A stretch of 64,000 nt of DNA from Rhizobiales bacterium 64-17 (GCA_001899285.1 MKWA01000014.1:54120-118119); one strand, 5' to 3'; counted from the stretch's first letter, positions 29,449 through 40,750 are shown. Numbers and translations: made by a program. Notes: a model not told the origin generated them from the letters alone.

Positions 29449-29559
29449 CCTCAAGGTGAGGAGCATCGCGTCAGCGATGCGTCTCGAACCATGAGGCGTC
29501 GGTATTGCGGCCACCTCTTCCTTCGAGACGCGGGCTATGCCCGCTCCTCAGGATGAGGT
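29449..29559. repeat. Intergenic palindromic repeat (cctca...tgagg type)
   Basis: Two oppositely oriented related units, about 29449-29496 and 29520-29559, share gaggagc / gctcctc, a gagacg / cgtctc core, and outer cctca / tgagg ends. The whole stretch lies outside any gene. It looks like a REP-type interspersed element of the kind common in Bradyrhizobium relatives. Confidence 0.65.
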
Positions 29560-29582
29560 GGAGTGAGAGGCACGCTCAGCTT

Positions 29583-30944
29583 TCACCCGCCGACCGGCAC
29601 CAGTTCGAGCTGCGGCCGCAGGATGCGCGACACCTGGTTCGACGCCGCGACCGGTCCACCGGCCACATAGTTTTCGTGGTTCTTCTCGATCTCGTCGAGA
29701 TCGTAGAGATAGTTGACCATCAGCCCGTAGGATTGCGCGAGGCCCTTCTCCGACACGTCGCCGAGCCAGTCGATCTGCTCGAGCCGCGCGCCGTTGCCGA
29801 GATGGAACCGCGCCACCGCATCGACCGGGCCGCCGCGCTTGCTGCGTGCGCGCAGGAAGTAGTAGGCGGCGGCGCGCAACAGCGGCTCCTTCACCGGATC
29901 GCGGTGCTTGGGCACCTGATACCAGCCGTGCACGTCGAGATTCGTCAGTGCCGCGCGGTCTTCGGCCGAGAGAATGCGCGAATTTTCATCCGCGCGCTCG
30001 GCGTCGAGCCACTTGCGGAAGTTCGGCACCGGCGACAACGTGACGAAGGTGGAGAGCTTCGGGAATTCGCGGCAGATTTCCTCGACCACCTGCTTGATCA
30101 GGAACGAACCGAACGAGACGCCGGCCAATCCCTTCTGGCAGTTCGAGATCGAATAGAACACCGCCGTGTTCGTCTTGGCCGGATCGAGCGGCTCGCGCTT
30201 GCCGATCAGGATCGGCGCGATCGCGTCGGGAATGCCGCGCGTCAGCGCGACCTCGACGAAGATCAGCGGTTCATCCACCAAAGCCGGATGAAAGAACGCG
30301 TAGCAGCGCCGGTCCGGCGGATCGATACGGCGGCGCAGATCGTCGAAGCCGCGAATCTCGTGCACCGCCTCGTAACGGATGATCTTTTCCAGGATCAGCG
30401 CCGGCGTGCCCCAGTCGATATGGCGCAGCACCAGAAAGCCGCGGTTGAACCACGACGCGAACAGATGCACGAAGTCCTGATCGACCGGTTTGAGGTCGTC
30501 GCGGCGCGGCAGCACGTCGAGCAACTGCTCGCGCATATGCACCAGCGCCCGCGTTCCGCCCGGCGCGAGATTGAGCCGGCGCAGGAGTTCCTGCCGTCGC
30601 GGCTCGGCCGCGCGCTGCAGATCGGCAGCGGTGCGGTCGGACGGCTTCTCCTGCCAGGCGGCGACGGCAGCCTTGAGCTTGTCCTCGTCCGGTCCAAACT
30701 TTTCCGCCAGCGCCTCGAAGAAGGCGATGCGCGGCCCGGTGGTGAGTTCCGCATAGCGTTGCAGAATGTCGCGGGCGAGCGCCACGCCGGACGCCTCACC
30801 ACGGGTCGAGAGCAGATCTTCACATTCCCCAATCAGATCCTGCGACCGAGTCTCGCCGGTGCGGCGGTCACGGGCGCGGTCGATCAAGGCCCGGCCACGA
30901 TCGCCAATCGATTGAAGCAGTTCGCCGAAAAAGGTCGTGTTCAT
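29583..30944 (-). CDS. Malonyl-CoA decarboxylase
   Basis: Decarboxylates malonyl-CoA to acetyl-CoA and CO2. The 453-residue protein has an N-terminal helical domain (about 1-150) and a GNAT-like catalytic domain. The catalytic Ser lies in FYSISNCQKGLAGVSFGSFL (near residue 265), and the catalytic His381 in FHLGNGARLEQIDWL. Both match the Ser/His pair known from human and rhizobial enzymes. Its ATG overlaps the stop of the TRAP large permease gene by four bases (ATGA), which strongly suggests that the transported acid is malonate or a compound leading to malonyl-CoA. Confidence 0.96.
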   Translation of the reverse strand: MNTTFFGELLQSIGDRGRALIDRARDRRTGETRSQDLIGECEDLLSTRGEASGVALARDILQRYAELTTGPRIAFFEALAEKFGPDEDKLKAAVAAWQEKPSDRTAADLQRAAEPRRQELLRRLNLAPGGTRALVHMREQLLDVLPRRDDLKPVDQDFVHLFASWFNRGFLVLRHIDWGTPALILEKIIRYEAVHEIRGFDDLRRRIDPPDRRCYAFFHPALVDEPLIFVEVALTRGIPDAIAPILIGKREPLDPAKTNTAVFYSISNCQKGLAGVSFGSFLIKQVVEEICREFPKLSTFVTLSPVPNFRKWLDAERADENSRILSAEDRAALTNLDVHGWYQVPKHRDPVKEPLLRAAAYYFLRARSKRGGPVDAVARFHLGNGARLEQIDWLGDVSEKGLAQSYGLMVNYLYDLDEIEKNHENYVAGGPVAASNQVSRILRPQLELVPVGG

Positions 30945-32266
30945 CGAGGTCCTACGGCTGGTCCCATGAGATAGTCAGGTAGCCATGTGGCGATCTCTGG
31001 GAAGATCGACAAGATGACAATGCACAGGATCATCATTCCGACATAGGGCACCGATCCCCACAGAATCGTGCGGGTCGGAACGTCCGGTGCGATCGCATTG
31101 ACGACGAACAGATTGAGGCCCACCGGCGGCGTAATCAGCCCGATTTCCATGTTGATGGTGACGATCACGCCAAACCACACAGGATCGAACCCGGCTGCCG
31201 TAATAATGGGCAGCAGGATCGGCGCCGTCATCAGGATGATGCCGGCTGGAGGAATGAAACAGCCGCAAACCAGCAGGAAGATGTTGATGAGCACCATCAA
31301 CACCCAGGGGTTGAACCCCGAGGCGGCGATCGACTGGGCCAATGTCTGGGTGATGTAAAGCGACGTCAGCATGTAACCGAACAGCACCGACGTCGCGATG
31401 ATCATCAGGATCATCACCGACTCGCGTGTGGTCGAACGCAGGATTTCCCACCACTGTTTCGGATTCCACATCCGGTAGACCAGCACCGCGAGGATGACGC
31501 ATAGCGCGGCACCAACTCCGGCTGCCTCCGACGGCGTCGCAATGCCGCCGTACAGCACGTACATCACGCCGATAACGATTATGAGAAATGGCGCGATCTT
31601 CGGCACCGACTCGAACTTTTCGCGCCAGCTGTAACGAAACTCGGGCGCATAGGCGCGAAAACCCTTGCGCCACATGTCGAAGACCGACCACGCCATGAAA
31701 AGCGCGGTGAGGAGCAGACCGGGAAGAACGCCGGCGAGAAACAGGCGGCCGATCGAGGTCTCTGTGGCGATGCCGTAGAGGATGAAGGTGATCGATGGCG
31801 GGATCAGGATGCCAAGCGTACCGCCAGCGCAGATCGAGCCGGTAGCAATCTCGTCCGGATACCCGCGTGCGCGCATCTCCGGAATGCCCATTTTGCCGAT
31901 GGCGGCGCACGTTGCCGGCGACGAGCCCGTCAACGCCGCAAACAGCCCGCAAGCGCCGATGTTGGAAATCACGAGCCCGCCCGGCACGCGGTAAAGCCAG
32001 CGGTCTAGGGCGAGATAGAGATCGCGCCCCGCAGGAGAGGAGCCGATCGCCGCGCCCATCATGATGAACATCGGGATCGAGACCAGCGTAAAATCGTGCA
32101 ATCCGGAATAGAGCGTTTCGGCCGCTACTTGCAGCGAGCCGACACCCTGAAACAGCACCAGAAACGCCACGCCAATGGCGCCAAGCGCGAATGCAACCGG
32201 CGCGCCGGTCAGAAACACAAGAATGGTCGCCACCAGGACCAGCAGACCTTGAGATGTCGGGCTCAT
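30941..32266 (-). CDS. TRAP transporter large permease (DctM family)
   Basis: A 441-residue inner-membrane protein with about 12-13 membrane segments, the sodium-coupled translocation subunit of a TRAP importer. Family signs are LVSIPMFIMMGAAIGSS, GSSPATCAAIGKMGIPEM and GLITPPVGLNLFVVNAIA. It overlaps both neighbours by four bases (small permease at 32263-32266, decarboxylase at 30941-30944), so the three are translationally coupled. Substrate is inferred from the decarboxylase. Confidence 0.95.
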   Translation of the reverse strand: MSPTSQGLLVLVATILVFLTGAPVAFALGAIGVAFLVLFQGVGSLQVAAETLYSGLHDFTLVSIPMFIMMGAAIGSSPAGRDLYLALDRWLYRVPGGLVISNIGACGLFAALTGSSPATCAAIGKMGIPEMRARGYPDEIATGSICAGGTLGILIPPSITFILYGIATETSIGRLFLAGVLPGLLLTALFMAWSVFDMWRKGFRAYAPEFRYSWREKFESVPKIAPFLIIVIGVMYVLYGGIATPSEAAGVGAALCVILAVLVYRMWNPKQWWEILRSTTRESVMILMIIATSVLFGYMLTSLYITQTLAQSIAASGFNPWVLMVLINIFLLVCGCFIPPAGIILMTAPILLPIITAAGFDPVWFGVIVTINMEIGLITPPVGLNLFVVNAIAPDVPTRTILWGSVPYVGMMILCIVILSIFPEIATWLPDYLMGPAVGPR

Positions 32267-32805
32267 ATTCCGGCTTCCTTGAAGGCTGCTTCGTGAGGAT
32301 CACCGGTGATTCCGAACGGCGGCTCACGACCGGTCACAAGCTCGATCAGATCCACGACATATTGCAGAGACAACAACAGAAATCCGACCGGCATCGCCGC
32401 ATAAGGAATCCATAACCGCGCGCGCCACATCGAGTCGGAGCGCCAGTTGTTCTCCCAGGCTTCCTGCCAGAAGTGGAAGGTCAGAACGGTCATCACCACC
32501 GCGAAGGCGAATGAAATCAGAATTGCGATAAGAGCCAGCCACCAGCGAGCCCGCGGCCCCACATATACCGGCACAACGTCCACGTTGACGTGTCCTCGCG
32601 TCATCAGCACATACGGCCCACCAAGAAAGGTGGCCGCGACGATGCTGTAGGTGACGAAATCGGTCTGCCAGATGGTGTTGTCGTTCAGCACATAACGGAT
32701 AAAGACCATCTGACAGACGATCACGACCGCTGCGGCCGTCAACAATGCGGCCACTAAACCACCCACCAGAGACAGCGAACGCACGAAGCGCGTGAAATAG
32801 CTCAT
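32263..32805 (-). CDS. TRAP transporter small permease (DctQ family)
   Basis: A 180-residue protein with four membrane segments, including VIVCQMVFIRYVLNDNTIW and the family-typical GHVNVDVVPVYV. DctQ proteins hold the large permease and bind the substrate-loaded binding protein. ATG 32805 (MSYFTRF) is chosen; the frame runs on to 32967, but that part is hydrophilic and unlike the family. Confidence 0.93.
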   Translation of the reverse strand: MSYFTRFVRSLSLVGGLVAALLTAAAVVIVCQMVFIRYVLNDNTIWQTDFVTYSIVAATFLGGPYVLMTRGHVNVDVVPVYVGPRARWWLALIAILISFAFAVVMTVLTFHFWQEAWENNWRSDSMWRARLWIPYAAMPVGFLLLSLQYVVDLIELVTGREPPFGITGDPHEAAFKEAGI

Positions 32806-32870
32806 GACAGAACCAGGAAGGGACAACAAAAGCCGGCCGGGCGCAAACCCGGCCGGCGGATGATGACGAT

Positions 32871-33866
32871 TTACTTCACGGACAACGCCGCATCGACCAG
32901 CTTCTTGCCATCGGAAACCTCGTCGGCGAAACGCTTGTAAGAGCTTGCCTGCGCAATCTTGATCCACGCATCGAACTCTTGCGGCGTCAGGGTCACTACC
33001 TCGACGTTATTCTTCTTGAAGGCATCGACCATTTTTTCGTCGAGCTTGCGGGTTTCGGCATTGAAGTATTCTTCCGACTTCTTGCCGGCCTTCATCAAGG
33101 CTTCCTGTTGCGGCTTGGTCAGCTTGTCAAAATTCTTCTTGGACATCAGCACCGGCTCATACATGAACCACAGCGCGTTGTCGCCCGGCGCGGTGATGCA
33201 CTTCACCTGCTCGTAAAGACGGAACGAGACAAAGCTGCCGGCGGAGGTGTCGGTCGCATCGGCGACGCCGGTTTGCAGCGCGTTGTAAACCTCGTTCGAC
33301 GGGATCGAGACGATCGACGCACCGGCCTGCTGCCACATCGCGGCAAATGTCGGACCGGCGGAGCGGATTTTCTGTCCCTTGATGTCGTCCGGCTTGCGGA
33401 TACAGGCCTTCTTCGACGCGAATGCACCGGCCAGCCAGGCATCGGCGAGCACGACGACGCCTGCCTTCTCGATCTTCGCCTTGATATCCTTCATGAACGG
33501 AGAGTTGTTCATGCGCTGCGCGCGATCATGGTTCCGCACCAGACCCGGCATCAAAGTCGCGCTAAAGGCTCCGACCTTGCCGCTGGCGTAATCGAGCGGG
33601 AAGGAAGAGATATCGAGCTGGCCGTTGACCATGGCGTTCCACTGGTCGTTCGGCTTGAACAGCGAGGCACCGGGATAGACCTGAATGTCCAGCCCGACAT
33701 TGGCGGCCTTCACTTCCTTGGCGATGATCTGCACCATCTCGTCGCGCGGATCGCCCTTGCCGCCCGGAAACTGATGCGACGCTTTCAGCGTGACCTGCGC
33801 TTGCGCGGACGCAGCCATCGCCAGAACGGCGGCGCCGCCGGCCAGCAGAGAAATAATGGATCGCAT
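32871..33866 (-). CDS. TRAP transporter substrate-binding protein (DctP family)
   Basis: A periplasmic binding protein of 331 residues. The signal peptide ends at AMAASAQAQ and AGGAG lies upstream of ATG 33866. A DctP fold follows, with the conserved carboxylate-binding Arg in the region DDIKGQKIRSAGPTFAAM. It is the first gene of the dctP-dctQ-dctM-decarboxylase unit. It diverges from the CoA-transferase gene, with 262 bases between the two starts holding both promoters. Confidence 0.95.
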   Translation of the reverse strand: MRSIISLLAGGAAVLAMAASAQAQVTLKASHQFPGGKGDPRDEMVQIIAKEVKAANVGLDIQVYPGASLFKPNDQWNAMVNGQLDISSFPLDYASGKVGAFSATLMPGLVRNHDRAQRMNNSPFMKDIKAKIEKAGVVVLADAWLAGAFASKKACIRKPDDIKGQKIRSAGPTFAAMWQQAGASIVSIPSNEVYNALQTGVADATDTSAGSFVSFRLYEQVKCITAPGDNALWFMYEPVLMSKKNFDKLTKPQQEALMKAGKKSEEYFNAETRKLDEKMVDAFKKNNVEVVTLTPQEFDAWIKIAQASSYKRFADEVSDGKKLVDAALSVK

Positions 33867-34128
33867 GCGTGTCCTCTCCTTCGTTTCTTGTCTGAGAATG
33901 CAGCCGGAGCCGCCCCGAACACTGACTGTAGCGGCCCGATGATACATCCGCCAAGTCCATAACTGCCGATCAAGACCGGCTCATAACGGCTCCCCCGATT
34001 GTCGGATCGGCCACGCCGATTGCATCGCAACACAAATCCCGCGGCCGGCCGGAGCGTGCTTGCGGTCGCCGCGCACCGGGGGCATAGCAGAAGCGGAAAA
34101 CCGAGCATTGAGCTTAAGGAGTACAAGA

Positions 34129-35301
34129 ATGGCCGGCCCGCTGAGTGGTGTGCGTGTTCTCGAACTGGCGCGGATTCTCGCCGGCCCCTGGGCCGGGCAG
34201 ATCCTGGCGGACCTCGGCGCGGACGTGATCAAGGTGGAGCGTAAAGGCCCCGGCGACGACACCCGCGCCTGGGGTCCGCCCTTCGTCGAAGGCACGGACG
34301 GCAACCCGATCGGCTCCGCCTATTTCCATTGCGCCAACCGCGGCAAGCGCTCGATCGAGGTCGATTTCGACACCGACGAGGGCAAGCGGATCATTCGCAA
34401 GCTGGCGCAGCAGTCCGACATCCTGATCGAGAATTTCAAGGTCGGCGGCCTCGCCAAGTTCGGCCTCGACTACAAGAGCCTCGCGGCCGAGTGCCCGCGA
34501 CTGATCTATTGCTCGGTGACCGGCTTCGGCCAGACCGGACCTTACGCCAAGCGCGCCGGCTACGACTTGATGGCGCAGGGCATGGCCGGGCTGATGGACA
34601 TCACCGGCATGCCGGACGGCCCGCCGGTGAAAGTCGGCGGCGCGGTGTCGGACATTTTCACCGGCGTCTATTCGACAGTCGGCATTCTCGCGGCGCTGAC
34701 GCAGCGCGAGAAGACCGGCAAGGGCGCCTATATCGACACCGCGCTGGTGGATTCCACCGTCGGCATCCTCGCCAATCAGGCGCTGAACTATCTGGTGTCG
34801 GGCAAGATCCCGCACCGCCTCGGTAACGCGCACGCCAACATCGTGCCGTATCAGGAATTCCCGACCGCCGACGGCCATCTGATCATCGCCAGCGGCAACG
34901 ACAGCCAATTCCACAAACTGTGCGGCGTGCTCGGCGCACCGGAGATTTCCAGCAATCCCGACTATCAGAACAATGTCGGCCGGTTGTCGAACCGCGATAA
35001 GATCATCCCCGCGATCACCGCCTACACGAAGAAGATGAAGCGCGACGATCTGCTCGCCAAGCTCGAAGCGGTCGGCGTACCGGCCGGCCCGATCAACAAT
35101 ATCGAACAGGTGTTCAACGATCCGCAGGTGATCCATCGCGGCATGCGGGTCGACATGCCGAGCAAGGCCGCGAAGGCCGGCACGATCCCCGGCGTGCGCA
35201 CGCCGATCGTCATTGATGGCGTGCCGCAGTCATCCGGCCGCCCTTCGCCGCTGCTCGGCGAGCACACTGCGGAAATCCTCAAGGAAATCGGCGAGGCGTA
35301 A
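34129..35301 (+). CDS. CaiB/BaiF (class III) CoA-transferase
   Basis: Moves CoA between carboxylic acids through an aspartyl-CoA intermediate. The 390-residue protein opens with GPLSGVRVLELARILAGPWA, typical of the family. The expected catalytic Asp146 is in RAGYDLMAQGMAG, and GMPDGPPVKVGGAVSDIFTG follows. AAGGA precedes ATG 34129. It is divergent from the TRAP/malonyl-CoA decarboxylase operon, so it may form malonyl-CoA from malonate using acetyl-CoA or succinyl-CoA. That role is inference; the donor and acceptor acids cannot be read directly. Confidence 0.93.
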   Translation: MAGPLSGVRVLELARILAGPWAGQILADLGADVIKVERKGPGDDTRAWGPPFVEGTDGNPIGSAYFHCANRGKRSIEVDFDTDEGKRIIRKLAQQSDILIENFKVGGLAKFGLDYKSLAAECPRLIYCSVTGFGQTGPYAKRAGYDLMAQGMAGLMDITGMPDGPPVKVGGAVSDIFTGVYSTVGILAALTQREKTGKGAYIDTALVDSTVGILANQALNYLVSGKIPHRLGNAHANIVPYQEFPTADGHLIIASGNDSQFHKLCGVLGAPEISSNPDYQNNVGRLSNRDKIIPAITAYTKKMKRDDLLAKLEAVGVPAGPINNIEQVFNDPQVIHRGMRVDMPSKAAKAGTIPGVRTPIVIDGVPQSSGRPSPLLGEHTAEILKEIGEA

Positions 35302-35344
35302 GCGCCGATCCCTGTAACCGGATAAAGCCCAACTTTATCAACTC

Positions 35345-35468
35345 GTCATGGCCGGGCATAGCGCGCGAAGACGCGCGTAAACGCGCTGATGTCCCGGCCA
35401 TCCACGTCTTTTTTCCGCATCGAGATAAGTCGTGGATGCGCGGAACAAGTCCGCGCATGACGACGGAG
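35345..35468. repeat. Intergenic palindromic repeat (catggccgggc type), copy 1
   Basis: Starts with gtcatggccgggc, carries cccggccatccacg in the middle and cgtggatgcgcgg later, and ends gcatgacgacggagag. It forms large imperfect hairpins and shares these segments with the element at 62364-62461. It fills most of the gap between the CoA-transferase gene and the PH-domain gene. Confidence 0.75.
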
Positions 35469-35492
35469 AGAGCATAGTTTCGGAAGAGTGAG

Positions 35493-35963
35493 CTACCGGC
35501 TGGTGATGGCGCTGCGCAGCGCGATCGGATTGCCGATGCTCTTCATGCGGATGATGCTGCCTTCATCCGAACCGGTGCCCATCACATTGATGGTGCCGTA
35601 GCCGAACAGGCGGCCGGCGATCGACTGCTCGACCTCCACCGACTGCACCTTGTCCATGTTCATCTCGACGGTACGGCGATTGATGAAGCCGACCTTGTAG
35701 ATCACGCGCCGGTTCGTCACCGCGAATTCCGTGATCCAGCGCACGAACCACGCATGCAGGAAGCTCGCGCAAAACAGCAGCAGCAACAGTGCCGCCGCGA
35801 TCAGGCCGATGGTTCGCTGCTCGGGAAAGAATGCCTCGGTCGCGGTCCAGACCACACCGGCGAGGATGAGATAGATGAGCGAGCGCAGATAGATGGTCCA
35901 GTGCAGGCGGCCCATGCGCAGGATCGTCTCTCCGGGTTGCAGAACCGATGCGGCGTAGCTCAT
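35493..35963 (-). CDS. Bacterial PH-domain (bPH2/YdbT-like) membrane protein
   Basis: A 156-residue protein with two adjacent hydrophobic segments (about 27-70) and a bacterial PH domain (FAVTNRRVIYKVGFINRRTVEMNMDKV split across strands, then VEQSIAGRLFGYGTI). ATG 35963 (MSYAASVLQ) is taken because it begins at the conserved part; the frame extends to 36041. The function of these membrane-anchored PH proteins is not established. It lies 91 bases beyond the clpB stop on the same strand. Confidence 0.9.
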   Translation of the reverse strand: MSYAASVLQPGETILRMGRLHWTIYLRSLIYLILAGVVWTATEAFFPEQRTIGLIAAALLLLLFCASFLHAWFVRWITEFAVTNRRVIYKVGFINRRTVEMNMDKVQSVEVEQSIAGRLFGYGTINVMGTGSDEGSIIRMKSIGNPIALRSAITSR

Positions 35964-36054
35964 CTGGGCGGATTCTCGTGACGACTCAATGAGGGGCGAA
36001 TATGTCACGGCCCGCTTTCGCGGGCCATGACTGCGGTTCATCTTTATGACCGCG

Positions 36055-38655
<2,601 letters not shown>

Positions 38656-38748
38656 AAACTCTACTCCTTCGGCCCTGACGGCACCGGATGCACGGGTTCC
38701 ATGTCGGCAACCCGCTGCGTCAGATGTGGGAACAAAGGTCCGAGAACG

Positions 38749-38765
38749 GAAGGGGTTCCCCCTTC
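38749..38765 (-). promoter_or_regulatory. Perfect 7-bp hairpin upstream of clpB
   Basis: gaagggg (38749-38755) pairs exactly with ccccttc (38759-38765) across a 3-nt loop, 94-110 bases before the clpB ATG. In the transcript it could be a leader hairpin. It could instead be DNA-level symmetry of an operator. I see no canonical heat-shock promoter nearby. Confidence 0.35.
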
Positions 38766-38816
38766 GCAGAAGGAGATTTAGCGCGTCGGCAGGCGGGCGG
38801 CGAGCCGCTTTCAGGT

Positions 38817-39836
38817 CTACCGGACGCGACCACCGGCCCGGCCGAGATCGGCCTCGAGCCGGGCGAGGAAAGCCGGGCGTTCGTTGACGCGGCGCATCTC
38901 CACCACAGGCCCTCTGGCCGGCGCGCGGCGGGCCGCGAACTGCTGGGTCGGAGCCCGGCGGGCAGCAAGCCGGTTGCGTGCAGCCACGCCCCGCGCCACC
39001 GTCGCGCGCGGAAGCGGCGCTTCGGCCCGCGCCAGACTGAACGCCGGCGGCGGCGCCAGGCGACCCAGTACCGGACGGCGCGGGCCATCGCTCGTCGGCA
39101 GCACATAGGCGATCACCCGCGCGCGCGGATAGACAGACTCGGCGACGCGGCGGCCGTGGTTGCCGGAGATGATGATCGGGTTGCCGCGGCTGTCGAAGCC
39201 ACTGATGACGCCCACATGGCCGAGATTCTGGTTGCGGCCGCGCGACAGCACGGCAATGGCGCCAACCTTCGGCTGCGAAATCCGTTCGCCGTAGGACGCG
39301 AATGAGCGTGCGGCGTCCGAGCCGGTGCCGTTATAGCCGAGCCGGGCCAGCACGAGATTCATGAACCGCGCGCACCAGCGCCGCTGCATATCGGTGGGAT
39401 TGGTGCCGATATATTTGCGCGCCTCGGCAACGAGCCGCGACCAGCCATGCGCCGCCTGCTGCGCCGGAATGGCGATCGGCACGTCGGCGACGATCGTGCG
39501 CTGCACCGACTCCGGCGCGGCGCGGACCGCACGCACCGGCGGCAACGGCACATCGGTCAAAGCAGCCTGCGGCGGCGCCGGACGCGAGGCCGGAGCGGCG
39601 CGCGGGACAGCGGGTGCGGGAGCAAGAGCGGCCGGCGTAACGGCCGGGGGCGCCGGTGCAGCGACCACCGGGGTCTCCGGCGGCGACGCGACCGGCAGCG
39701 CCGCGATCTGCTGCGGGATCGCGGCCAGGGCTTCCGGCTCGGCAACATCGGGCGTCGGGCGGCTCAACACCGGGATACTCAACGCGCTCAGCACGACGCA
39801 ACCGACGGCCATCGCGATGCGAGTCTCCCTGGACAT
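38817..39836 (-). CDS. TIGR02594-type secreted protein, long form
   Basis: A 339-residue protein. An N-terminal signal or anchor (about 8-26) and an Ala/Pro-rich linker (30-120) precede a CHAP/NlpC-like domain of the TIGR02594 type. The predicted nucleophile Cys is in QRRWCARFMNLVLARLGY, the His in LGHVGVISG, and SGNHGRRVAESVYPRARV follows. The C-terminus is an Arg/Ala-rich tail. Such domains resemble cell-wall peptidases or amidases, but enzymatic activity is unproven for this group. ATG 39836 (MSRETRIA) is chosen at the start of the hydrophobic segment. It is a paralogue of the next gene upstream. Confidence 0.88.
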   Translation of the reverse strand: MSRETRIAMAVGCVVLSALSIPVLSRPTPDVAEPEALAAIPQQIAALPVASPPETPVVAAPAPPAVTPAALAPAPAVPRAAPASRPAPPQAALTDVPLPPVRAVRAAPESVQRTIVADVPIAIPAQQAAHGWSRLVAEARKYIGTNPTDMQRRWCARFMNLVLARLGYNGTGSDAARSFASYGERISQPKVGAIAVLSRGRNQNLGHVGVISGFDSRGNPIIISGNHGRRVAESVYPRARVIAYVLPTSDGPRRPVLGRLAPPPAFSLARAEAPLPRATVARGVAARNRLAARRAPTQQFAARRAPARGPVVEMRRVNERPAFLARLEADLGRAGGRVR

Positions 39837-39980
39837 GACGTGCTCCCCGAATTCCCCAATGCCGCGCGCGTGCACACGCGCATGCGGATTCGGTAACACG
39901 CGCCCGACACGGCGACGGCGACGACCTCGATTAAGGATGAAATGGTTACGCGCGGCGCCAGACACGGATCAGCCGCACCA

Positions 39981-40012
39981 AAACAAAACGCCCGGCGGTG
40001 AGCCGGGCGTTC
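39981..40012 (-). terminator. Terminator after the short TIGR02594 gene
   Basis: A 10-bp stem (39988-39997 with 40003-40012) has a 5-nt loop. On the minus strand it is followed by a T-rich tract (ttttgtttt), 27 bases past the stop codon of the upstream gene. It separates the two paralogues into distinct transcripts. Confidence 0.88.
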
Positions 40013-40038
40013 TCGCGATCGACGATGCGATCAGACGA

Positions 40039-40695
40039 TCAGTTCGGCACCACGTAAGCGGTAATGCGCTGACGCGGATAAACCGATTCCGCGACCGTGC
40101 GATTGTGGTTGCCGGAGATGATGATCGGATTGCCATTGGCGTCGATGCCGGAGACGACGCCGACATGGCCGCCTCCCTTGCGGTTCATCACCGCGATGGC
40201 GCCGACCTGCGGGCCGGAAACGCGCTGGCCATAGCGGGCATAGCCCTTGGCCAGATTGCCGCCGCCGGCATGGCCGGTCTTGCGCAGCACCAGGTCCATG
40301 AACGCGCCGCACCACAGGCTGCGGCGGCCGGTCGGATTGGTGCCGAGATAAGCGCGGGCCGTGTTGACCAGACCGGACGAGCCGAAGCCCGCACCACCTG
40401 TTCCAGACGCGGAGGCCGCGGCGGCCCGGCGGCTGTGGCGCGCGGCCCGCGGCGTCTGCGACGCTCCGGTCATGGCGGCGGAATAACCCGAGGCCAGGCC
40501 GACATAGACCGGCTTGCCGTCGTTGTTGAACGTCATCCCCGTCTGCGCGGCGGCGTGGTGCGCCGGCGCGTGATGCACCGCATGGTGGCGGTGATGGCGA
40601 TGCTTTGGCCGCGCTTCGGCGGCCGTGGTGAGAGCCGTTGCGGCGCACAGCGCCAGCGTTCCGACGGCCAGCGCCGTCTTCGTCTTCGAGATCAT
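40039..40695 (-). CDS. TIGR02594-type secreted protein, short form
   Basis: A 218-residue protein with a signal peptide (cleavage near TTAAEA), a His-rich stretch (residues 30-50, KHRHHRHHAVHHAPAHH), and the same C-terminal domain as its neighbour. Cys lies in RSLWCGAFMDLVLRKTGH, His in GGHVGVVSG, and SGNHNRTVAESVYPRQRI follows. The His-rich stretch might bind metal. It is separated from the long paralogue by a strong terminator and is preceded by an AT-rich region unlike the rest of the window. Confidence 0.9.
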   Translation of the reverse strand: MISKTKTALAVGTLALCAATALTTAAEARPKHRHHRHHAVHHAPAHHAAAQTGMTFNNDGKPVYVGLASGYSAAMTGASQTPRAARHSRRAAAASASGTGGAGFGSSGLVNTARAYLGTNPTGRRSLWCGAFMDLVLRKTGHAGGGNLAKGYARYGQRVSGPQVGAIAVMNRKGGGHVGVVSGIDANGNPIIISGNHNRTVAESVYPRQRITAYVVPN

Positions 40696-40729
40696 CAGAA
40701 GAAAGTCCCCTTCGTGCTGTCTAGCAAAG

Positions 40730-40750
40730 CGGGCCGCACATGGCGGCCCG
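40730..40750 (-). promoter_or_regulatory. 8-bp hairpin in the leader of the short TIGR02594 gene
   Basis: cgggccgc (40730-40737) pairs with gcggcccg (40743-40750) over a 5-nt loop, 35-55 bases upstream of the ATG. There is no T-run, so it is more likely a leader hairpin or operator than a terminator. Confidence 0.4.

Noticed and set aside
29505..30974. Large plus-strand frame opposite the malonyl-CoA decarboxylase gene
   Set aside because: An antisense shadow; the decarboxylase carries both catalytic residues and is coupled to dctM.
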